A DNA stretch of 64,000 nucleotides from Tannerella serpentiformis. GTDB taxonomy: Bacteria > Bacteroidota > Bacteroidia > Bacteroidales > Tannerellaceae. The position numbers and the translations under genes were made by a program. Position 1 is the first letter of the stretch. The number at the start of each line of letters is the position of its first letter. This document shows positions 52,136 through 59,501 of this stretch, one piece after another. The stretch lies in assembly GCF_003033925.1 (NCBI RefSeq), contig NZ_CP028365.1, positions 1,736,001 to 1,800,000 of the forward strand, read 5' to 3'. The notes beneath the pieces are model-generated. The model had not been told where the DNA came from. It did no database searches and saw nothing but the letters and a program-made list of their open reading frames with translations.

Positions 52136-53539
52136 TCAGCGCTTCATGATCCACTCACCGACGAATTGCAACACTTCTGGCGAGACCGTCTCGCGGATCT
52201 CTCCGTATTCATCTGGCAGACACGTTTGGCAATGCTGGAGCATATGGTTAAGCCCGGGGAACTCCTTGACGGTAACTGCCTTATTCCCGTGAAGGGTCAA
52301 AGCCTTCTCGACGATGGGGAGATTTGCCGCGGCGGGTACCTGCACATCTTCACTTCCCTGTACGGCGAGCACGGGACATTGCACGCGGGAAAGCATGGGG
52401 GCTGGGTCATAGCGCAGGAAGTCACGCATCCAAGGTGCAGTTAGCATTTCCATCTCCTGATTGATAGCCAACTCGACTTGCTCGTGTGGCATGGGCGGAG
52501 CCAGCGGTCCGTCAAAGAAAGCGCCACGGAGCACCTCGGCCAGCGATTGACGGAGCGCCTCCTCGTCCGTGGTCGGTGGCACGAGCAGCGCGAAGAGCGA
52601 ACGGTTCAGCTGCACGGTTGCTTCGCGTATGCTGTCAGGCGTATGGGAAAGTCGGGAGATCACCTCGCTCTGCATGAGCAAGATGCTATCACCTCGCAGT
52701 CCAGGAGCCGCGAGGAGGACGATAAACGACACGTCTTTCGGTCGGCTTACGGCTACGATCGGCGCAATCATTCCGCCTTCGCTGTGGCCAATCAGACCGA
52801 TCCGCTGATTGTCAATTTCTTTTCGTGAGCGGAGGTAATCGACTGCAGCTTCGACGTCGCGAGCAAGGTCGGTAGTCCTCGCCTCGTTGAAATTGCCCGT
52901 AGAAGCGCCTACGCCCCTGTCGTCGTAGCGGAGGACAGCTATTCCGAGCCGCGTAAGGGCATCAGCCCAGACCAGGAAAGGTCGATGGTTCATAATGGGC
53001 TCATCCCTGCTCTGCGGACCACTACCGGTAATCATAACGACGGCCCTGTGCGGACCCGGCGTGGTAGGCATCGTGAGTGTCCCGGCCAAAGTGTCTCCAT
53101 CGGTTGAATTGACAAAGCGAACCTCTTCGACCTGGTACGGATACGGCGGTTTAGGCTCCTGAGGGTGGAGCGCCGATCGATCTTCCTCGGCGGAAGGCGT
53201 AAGAACAAGCGGAGAGGATGCTCCGCCCTGAATGAATTGGCCTCGGAGACTATTGTCCTCAAGTGTCGCCTCATAGCGAGCGCCAATGGAGGAGATGATG
53301 ACCTTCAAATGGGGCGCGGAGTAGACGACCGAATCGCAGGGGATATCATAGGCTCCCTGATCGGGACTATCCATGAAGGCCGATAGCTTACCGCCTTCGA
53401 CTTCTTGTATACGAAGAACAAGCGTGAGCTGTCCCCCGGAGACTTGCAACTTGCCGACCCATCGGCCGGTCACGCTTTGTGCAGCGGCTGTGCAGGTCAT
53501 GCATAGCGCGATGATACATACGTAGAGATATTTTGCCAT
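52136..53539 (-). CDS. Secreted alpha/beta hydrolase
   Basis: 467-aa exported protein. The signal peptide is MAKYLYVCIIALCMTCTAAAQ. A beta-rich N-terminal domain (22-120; VTGRWVGKLQVSGGQLTLVLRI) precedes an alpha/beta hydrolase domain with the oxyanion region ITGSGPQSRDE, nucleophile elbow GHSEGG (S253), and a late catalytic His in FPGLNHMLQ. It resembles the family annotated as serine aminopeptidase-type hydrolases of Bacteroidota; likely a periplasmic esterase or peptidase. ATG 53539 is preferred over one 12 nt upstream for the signal peptide. The 129-bp array A11 lies upstream. Confidence 0.92.
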   Translation of the reverse strand: MAKYLYVCIIALCMTCTAAAQSVTGRWVGKLQVSGGQLTLVLRIQEVEGGKLSAFMDSPDQGAYDIPCDSVVYSAPHLKVIISSIGARYEATLEDNSLRGQFIQGGASSPLVLTPSAEEDRSALHPQEPKPPYPYQVEEVRFVNSTDGDTLAGTLTMPTTPGPHRAVVMITGSGPQSRDEPIMNHRPFLVWADALTRLGIAVLRYDDRGVGASTGNFNEARTTDLARDVEAAVDYLRSRKEIDNQRIGLIGHSEGGMIAPIVAVSRPKDVSFIVLLAAPGLRGDSILLMQSEVISRLSHTPDSIREATVQLNRSLFALLVPPTTDEEALRQSLAEVLRGAFFDGPLAPPMPHEQVELAINQEMEMLTAPWMRDFLRYDPAPMLSRVQCPVLAVQGSEDVQVPAAANLPIVEKALTLHGNKAVTVKEFPGLNHMLQHCQTCLPDEYGEIRETVSPEVLQFVGEWIMKR

Positions 53540-53559
53540 GATGTATAACAATTAATAAG

Positions 53560-54165
53560 TGATCGCTGATAGAATGGGATTGCCGATCGATCCTCCGGCG
53601 TCCCTTCGTTAGGAAAATGGGATTACTAATCGAATCTCCGGCCCCCCTTCATCCGTTAGGGTAGGGGCGTATGGCATACGCCCCACAAATATTCCCTAAA
53701 GAGGATGAATGAAGAATGAACCTCCGGAATCCCTTCGTTAGGAAAATGGGATTACCAATCGATCCTCTGGCATCCATTCGTCCGTCAGGGTAGGGGCGTA
53801 TGGCATACTCCCCGCAACTATCCTCTAAAGAGAATGAATGAAGAATGAACCTCCGGCATCCCTTCGTTAGGAAAATGGTATTACCAATCGATCCTCCGGT
53901 ATCCATTCATCCGTCAAGGTAGGGGCGTATTGCATACGCCCTCCAAGCACCCCCGGATGGGGATGAAAGACCGCAGCTTTAGGCGGGATTTTTCCAACGC
54001 TCGCGCCGGTATCTATTATATACGCTCGCCAAATATCCCCAAATAGAAATGAATAACGAAAGAATCTCCGGCTGCCCTTCATCTAATGAATGGGAAACGC
54101 GCGGCAAATACCGACGGCCCTTCATCTAATGAATGGGGAACGCGCAGTAAACCCCGATTGCCCTT
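53560..54165. repeat. Higher-order tandem array A11, 129-bp period (3 x 43)
   Basis: GGGTAGGGGCGTAT recurs at 53659 and 53788 and, with one change, at 53917: exact 129-bp steps. Each 129-bp unit consists of three recognisable 43-bp subunits (for example CCTCCGGAATCCC at 53721 and CCTCTGGCATCCA 43 bp later). At the distal end the period is 43 bp (TTCATCTAATGAATG at 54078 and 54121). The GGCGTATGGCATACGCC palindrome is shared with 17234-17363. It fills the gap between the hydrolase and DUF6261-like paralogue 2. Confidence 0.92.
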
Positions 54166-54230
54166 CCAATGGCGCCGGGGAATACCCATAAGAACGCCTG
54201 ATGGCTATCCCCCGTGCTCCGCGATAGGTC

Positions 54231-55211
54231 TCACTCTTCCGGAAGATGAATCTCGGGGCCTCCGCCACTGCCCGCACCACCTCCTGTGCCGCCGCCCGGA
54301 CTGCCCGGGGTAGGCTTTTTGCCATCGTCAGGCTTTTTGCCTTCACCCTCACCACCGGGTTTCTTAGGCCCATTCTCAGGCAAACGGATGTCGGGATCGC
54401 TCTCCTTTCTCTTTTTCTTGGGTTCCTTAGGCTGCTTCGGAGCCTTCGGATCTTTCGGTTTCTTTTTCCGGTCGGCCGATGCTTTCTTCTGGGCTAAGCT
54501 GCGGCGATACGATGTCTTCGTGTACTGGAGCGCCTTGTTGATGCGGTCAATCAATTCGCCAATGGCTTTGCGGTCATCATCTGATGTGGTCGATAGGTAA
54601 GCGGCTTCGATATGCCGAAAGACTTCGTTTGCCGTTTCATCGTTCCTCGTGCGAAGGACAGAGCCCTTTGTGACGCCAATCGACGCCTCCGACTTTAAGC
54701 GCTCATCTCTTAATGTGATGAACTCCGAGTTGATGGTGCGAAGCATCTGAACCAGTGGCGCCATTCCAATAGTGGCCAGATCTGCCGCCGCGTCCGTCTT
54801 TTCCAAATCAATGAGCAAGCCGGATATGTGTCCGGTGGCATCATTCATATTCTCGTTCTGCAAACCTTTGTACGCATCTGTTGCGATACGCAATCGATGA
54901 CCGGCCGTGCTACGCGCCTCGATCGGAGACTTCGATGCCAGGCGGATCTCCTGAAACAAAAGCGAAATGATTTCACTACGCTTCTTATTCTTCTCAGACA
55001 AATACTTGGTTACTTTGGAAGCCGTCGGCTCTCGAACTGACTCCTTCTCGAGATCGATGTCCGACTTCCACTTCGGGATGTCTGTCGCATCCAAAAGGAT
55101 TTTCTCTGCGCCGAAAGGATGGACAAGGTCATAGATTTGCTGTTGCAAATCGACGTGCATACCCAAAGGGTACTGGCTGGTTATGCCAACAATGATCTTT
55201 GATTTTCTCAT
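54231..55211 (-). CDS. DUF6261-like protein with Lys/Pro-rich tail (paralogue 2)
   Basis: 326 aa, MRKSKIIVGITSQYPLG at the N-terminus, helical to about residue 235, then a low-complexity tail of KDPKAPKQPKEPKK and GPKKPGGEGEGKKP type, with LPE motifs at DPDIRLPE and at the end GGGPEIHLPEE. Architecture and C-terminal ending match paralogue 1 (38951-39871), although the N-terminal halves are only weakly similar. Two conserved endings in otherwise diverged proteins suggest selection on the tail. No signal peptide. Function unknown. Confidence 0.72.
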   Translation of the reverse strand: MRKSKIIVGITSQYPLGMHVDLQQQIYDLVHPFGAEKILLDATDIPKWKSDIDLEKESVREPTASKVTKYLSEKNKKRSEIISLLFQEIRLASKSPIEARSTAGHRLRIATDAYKGLQNENMNDATGHISGLLIDLEKTDAAADLATIGMAPLVQMLRTINSEFITLRDERLKSEASIGVTKGSVLRTRNDETANEVFRHIEAAYLSTTSDDDRKAIGELIDRINKALQYTKTSYRRSLAQKKASADRKKKPKDPKAPKQPKEPKKKRKESDPDIRLPENGPKKPGGEGEGKKPDDGKKPTPGSPGGGTGGGAGSGGGPEIHLPEE

Positions 55212-55341
55212 GTCTTACAATCTTTGATTAGTGAATGAAGAGGTCTAACTGGATGAATATATGTGTTACAAATGTGTTGCGCTGATGAGCGATGCTATAG
55301 AATAGGTAAGTGTATTTTCAATGCCTGACTCTATGGAGTCG

Positions 55342-55349
55342 CAAATATA
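55342..55349 (-). promoter_or_regulatory. -7 box upstream of DUF6261-like paralogue 2
   Basis: TATATTTG on the minus strand, 131 nt before the start; a second match, TACATTTG, lies at 55428-55435. The remainder of 55212-55720 shows nothing I recognise. Confidence 0.4.
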
Positions 55350-55724
55350 AACAGGTATTTGGAACTTCCTCATGCCCCGGATCGCTCACACAATTTTTTG
55401 CGGGCAACCTCGGAGCCTTCGGCGCTGCAAATGTAAACAACTCTTGGTTATCACCTCGCCTCATAGTATCTAAATCGAAATTTTTTTCTGGCTTCATCCG
55501 TATCGGGCGATAGGCCTAAGAAACACCTGTGGAGCTTCGCGGAGTACCGCTGAAGCGAGTCCGTACCTACTTCTGCGAATCACCCAGCCTCGGTGAATGG
55601 GTAAAGCAACCCCTGTTCCCTATCATCGGAAGTAGATGCAGCCAAAAATGGCTTCTGATCAGTCTTCTGAGGGCATTTGAGCATGCTTATCGAAAATCAT
55701 TTTTGCCTTCACCGACACTCAGTG

Positions 55725-56227
55725 AAGCAAAATCGAGATTCATTTTGGGCTTTCGGAGTGTCCGGGAAGCAAAATCGAGATTCATTTTGGGCTTTCGGAG
55801 TGTCCGGGAAGCAAAATCGAGATTCATTTTTGGCTTCCTGAGTGCCCGGAGAGCCAAATCGTAATTCATTTTTCGCTTCACTGAGTCTCCGGGAAGCCAA
55901 AATGAATCTCGATTTTGCTTCACTGAGTACCCAGGAAGCCAAATTGCAATTCATTTTTGCCTCGCCAAGTACCCGGAGATCAAAATCGGGATTCATTTTT
56001 GGCTTCGCATAGTGTCCGTGGATCAAAAACGAGATTCATTTTCGGCTTCATGGAGTGTCCGGGAATCAAAAACGAGATTCGTTTTCGGCTTCATGGAGTG
56101 GCCGAGGATTGAAATCTGGATTTGTTTTTCGCTTCATAGAATAGCCGAGAATCAGAATCGATATTTGTTTTCAGCTTCGTGGAAAGACAGGGAATCAGAA
56201 TCAAGATTTGTCTCCGGATTCATCGGG
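55725..56227. repeat. Tandem array A12, 42-43 bp period, about 12 copies, with one inverted core
   Basis: Units AAGCAAAATCGAGATTCATT then TTGGGCTTTCGGAGTGTCCGGG step 42 bp at 55725, 55767, 55809 and 55851; later steps are 42-43 bp. Dyad CGGAGTGTCCG. The 18-bp core AAAATCGAGATTCATTTT (55729-55746) is present exactly reverse-complemented at 55899-55916. It fills a 1.27-kb gap with no convincing gene. Confidence 0.95.
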
Positions 56228-56483
56228 TATTGGCGAAGGGAAATAAGGATCTGTGGAGGCTATGACTGATGTCCTACGTAGCTAAACAAGAAGTGCGGGC
56301 GTGATACCCCTAAGCATAGAGATAGATGAAAGGAGTTCAGACGGATAACTGCCGAATGCGGACAATAGTATGAACTACATGCGGAGGTCAAGTGGCGAGA
56401 AAAAGAAAATCCCACCAGACGTCAGGGTGATCTACCCCAATCGTCCGGCAGGACTGTTCAGAAATAGCTTTCGTCGTTTCTGT

Positions 56484-57500
56484 TTACTCGTCCTTAGTCC
56501 GCCCGCGGATGTTACGGATAGCGGCCTCGATCATCGTATCCTTACCGCAATCCATGTCGGCCTTCGTCATATCCACGCGAATATCCGGATCGATTCCGCT
56601 CTCTATGCTCCGTTTGTCAGCGTCAAGCAACGGCGACGCCGAAAAGCGAACCTGCCACCCGTTCGGTAGCTCCGAGCTAAACGGCATGCCTCCCCCGCCG
56701 CCCGTGCGATCGCCAAGAATAACGACGCGATCGATTCGCCGCATGACGTTGATAAAGTCATTCGTTGCGCTGTAGCTATGTCGGTTAGTCAGGACAACCG
56801 TCGGCCGACGCCAGCGCGTATGCGTCGAGGGTCGGAGGTCGACGGGATAAGGTTCGGAGAAGTCGGAATGACCCGGGCCAGTCTTGTGCACAATGTATCC
56901 CGTCCTTATCGGCTCACTCAGGAATCGTGACGCGATACGCTCGACGTTAGTCAATGCGCCCCCGCCATTGCCACGCACATCGATGATCAGCCCTCGGCAA
57001 GTGCGGAAGAAATAGAAAATCTCATCCAAATTTGTTTCGCTGACTGCGGATGAAAAGCTACCGTAATAGATGTAGCCTATCTCCGTGCCCGGCAGCTTGA
57101 CGTAACGCATGCCGCCGGCTATCCCATAGCGCGTGCCTAAGTAATTTCGCTGGATGTCGGCATTGAAATTGCGCGGATAGTCCTCAAACCACGCCCAGTA
57201 GCGAGCCGTATTGAACGGAGATACAAGATTCGTGTGACCGTCTTTCAACTCCGCCAACATATCGGAAAGCAAATCGAAGAGCTCATAGCGACTCATCGTA
57301 TCCGAGAGTTGCCGTTCGTACTTTCTGCGGACAACCTCCCAGTCGACGCCCTTCTCCTCAAAGAAACAATAATGCTCGTCGATGATGTGCCAGAGCGCTT
57401 CAAAGTTCTCGCGAGGGCTTGCGCTGTAACGGTCCGCTTTGTCGCAGCCCGGCAAAAGCAGAATCAAAAAGATCAGGAAATAGGGAACACGTATTTTCAT
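56484..57500 (-). CDS. S41-family peptidase lipoprotein
   Basis: 338-aa lipoprotein with signal peptide MKIRVPYFLIFLILLLPGC (lipobox Cys at 19). It carries a short tail-specific-protease-like N-terminal helical domain and a C-terminal S41 core: GLIIDVRGNGGG (about 170-181), a TNRHSYSATNDF region with the predicted nucleophile Ser around 244, and ILGDRTGGGGGMPFS. No PDZ domain is evident. It probably degrades peptides in the periplasm or outside the outer membrane. ATG 57500 is preferred over TTG 57506. The start codon itself lies at the edge of array A13, whose units repeat an ATGAAAGCACGT sequence similar to the gene's ATGAAAATACGT. Confidence 0.88.
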   Translation of the reverse strand: MKIRVPYFLIFLILLLPGCDKADRYSASPRENFEALWHIIDEHYCFFEEKGVDWEVVRRKYERQLSDTMSRYELFDLLSDMLAELKDGHTNLVSPFNTARYWAWFEDYPRNFNADIQRNYLGTRYGIAGGMRYVKLPGTEIGYIYYGSFSSAVSETNLDEIFYFFRTCRGLIIDVRGNGGGALTNVERIASRFLSEPIRTGYIVHKTGPGHSDFSEPYPVDLRPSTHTRWRRPTVVLTNRHSYSATNDFINVMRRIDRVVILGDRTGGGGGMPFSSELPNGWQVRFSASPLLDADKRSIESGIDPDIRVDMTKADMDCGKDTMIEAAIRNIRGRTKDE

Positions 57501-58630
57501 AAGCAATCAATGAGTAACAGCGAATAGCCGCCTACCCTCCGGAACGCAATCACTGACACACCCCGATAGACAAACGACCCTAATTCGCTTTTCGTTTTTC
57601 ATTTTCGGGTCAATGATACGCACTTTTATAAGCAATCAATGAGTAACAGTGAATGGTTTCCGATCCTTCGGAGCGCAATCGCTAGCACTATACGATAGAT
57701 AAACGGCAATGATTCGCCTTTCATTTTTCATTTTCGGGTCAACAATATGTGCTTTCATAAATATTCAATGAGTAATGGCGAATAGCCGCCGACACTTCGA
57801 GTGCAAATGCAGGCACTCACCGATAGATAAATGGAGATGATTTGCCTTTAGTTTTTCATTTTCGGATCAGCAATACGTACTTCCATAGGTGTTTAATGAA
57901 TGACGGCGAATAGCCGCCGATACTTCGAGGTGCAATTGCTGATACTCTACGATAGGCAAACGGAAATAATCCGCCTTTAGTCCTTCGTTATCGGGTTAGC
58001 GATACGTGCTTTCATAGGTGTTCAATGAATGACGGCGAATAGCTGCCGATCCTTCGGATCGTAATCGCCAGCACTTCAGGATAGGAAAACGGGAACGATG
58101 CGCTTTTACTCCTTCGCTTTTAGATCAGCGACACGTAACTACACAAGCATTCAATGAGAGACAGCGAATAGCCGCCAACCATCCGGAGTGCAATCGCCAG
58201 TACTTCACGATAGACGAACGGAAATGATTCGCCTTTCGTTTTTCATTTTCGGGTCAGCAATACGTGCTTTCATAGGTATTCAATGAGAGACAGCGAATAG
58301 CCGTCGATCCTTCGGAGCGCAATCGCCAGCACTTCACGATAGGCAAACGGCAATGATTCGCTTTTAGTCCTTCGTTATCGGGTTAGCGATACGTGCTTTC
58401 AAAAGCATTCAATGAGAGACAGCGAATAGCCGACGACCATTCGGAGTGCAATCGCTGGCACTCTCTGATAGGAAAACAGGAATGATCCGCCTTTAGTCCT
58501 TCGTTATCGAGTTAGCGATACGTGCTTTCATAGGTGTTCAATGAATGACGGCGAATAGCTGCCGACACTTCGGAATACAATCGCTGGCACTCTCTGATAG
58601 GAAAACAGGAATGATTCGCCATTAGTCTTT
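57501..58630. repeat. Higher-order tandem array A13, about 129-bp period, nearly 9 copies
   Basis: AGCAATCAATGAGTAACAG-type starts at 57501, 57630, 57759, 57887 and 58016 (steps 128-129 bp). Each unit again divides into 43-bp thirds; the first two are visibly related (AAGCAATCAATGAG and ACGCAATCACTGAC, 43 bp apart). It fills the 1.14-kb gap between the S41 gene and DUF3316 and runs directly into the S41 start codon. Confidence 0.93.
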
Positions 58631-58640
58631 TATTTTCGGA

Positions 58641-59498
58641 TCAGTAATATGCACTCCGGAAGGCCTTGTTATGGCGCACGCGCTTGCCGGAAAAGGGTAT
58701 GAATTCCTTGGCCACACCGAGGAGGATACTGCTACCGAAATAATGCGTGCGAATGCCGTTGGTGTGCGATTGGTAAACGTCGGCCTCATACCCAATCCGC
58801 ATGGTCCATGGACCCACGGGCACATCGGCGGTGAGCAGGCTCCGCAAGGCGAACCTATTGTGCAGCGATCCCAATCGGACTATACCGGCACGATGGCCAA
58901 GAGTAAAGATCTCGTAGTACGATTGCCCGTAGTGCGGGGAGAAGAAGACACCAACGAGTGGGAGGTTGGCCTGCCAGCGGACAGTCACCGGATAGCGCCG
59001 GCGACCCAAGTCGAAACCGTAGAGGATAGCCGCAGAGAGCCCCAGATCGCCTTCCACGTGCAGCACCGCAGGGTTATTGCCGCCCTGCGAGCGATAGGCC
59101 GTGCCCAAGAGATAGCGCCCCGTACCGCCGACGAGCAATCGCAGACCGTCCACACTGGTCTCCAGACGTCGGTGCAGGCTGTAGCTGTAGTCAATGAAGG
59201 CCGCGTAACCACTCGATGTGCCTGCTGGATTGCGGATCGAAGCGAGATCGATGCGAAAGGTGCGTTGCCGCGACCAACGGTCATTGATGATCCGCATACG
59301 TTCGTTGATAACGCCGATGCCCAGGCCATCATAACCGACGTCGGAGAGGTATGTGTTCTTAACGTAGCGACTGCCCAGGCTGACCATCGTGCCTTCATTC
59401 ACCGACCGCGGTGCTTGAACGACGCTATCCGTCTGTGCACGCAGGGTGAGAGGAAGGAGAATGAAGAGAGTGAGCAGAAAGAGGAAGCTGCGGATCAT
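58641..59498 (-). CDS. DUF3316 outer-membrane protein
   Basis: 285-aa exported protein: signal peptide MIRSFLFLLTLFILLPLTLRAQ, then antiparallel strand-like segments (GSRYVKNTYLSDVGYDGLGIGVINERMRII..., YAAFIDYSYSLHRRLETSVDGLRLLVGG) that fit the DUF3316 barrel family of Bacteroidota. No catalytic motif is seen. Likely an outer-membrane protein of unknown function. It lies 3 nt after the topoisomerase gene in the same direction, so it is co-transcribed. Array A13 follows its stop. Confidence 0.82.
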   Translation of the reverse strand: MIRSFLFLLTLFILLPLTLRAQTDSVVQAPRSVNEGTMVSLGSRYVKNTYLSDVGYDGLGIGVINERMRIINDRWSRQRTFRIDLASIRNPAGTSSGYAAFIDYSYSLHRRLETSVDGLRLLVGGTGRYLLGTAYRSQGGNNPAVLHVEGDLGLSAAILYGFDLGRRRYPVTVRWQANLPLVGVFFSPHYGQSYYEIFTLGHRAGIVRLGSLHNRFALRSLLTADVPVGPWTMRIGYEADVYQSHTNGIRTHYFGSSILLGVAKEFIPFSGKRVRHNKAFRSAYY

Positions 59499-59501
59499 GG
59501 C

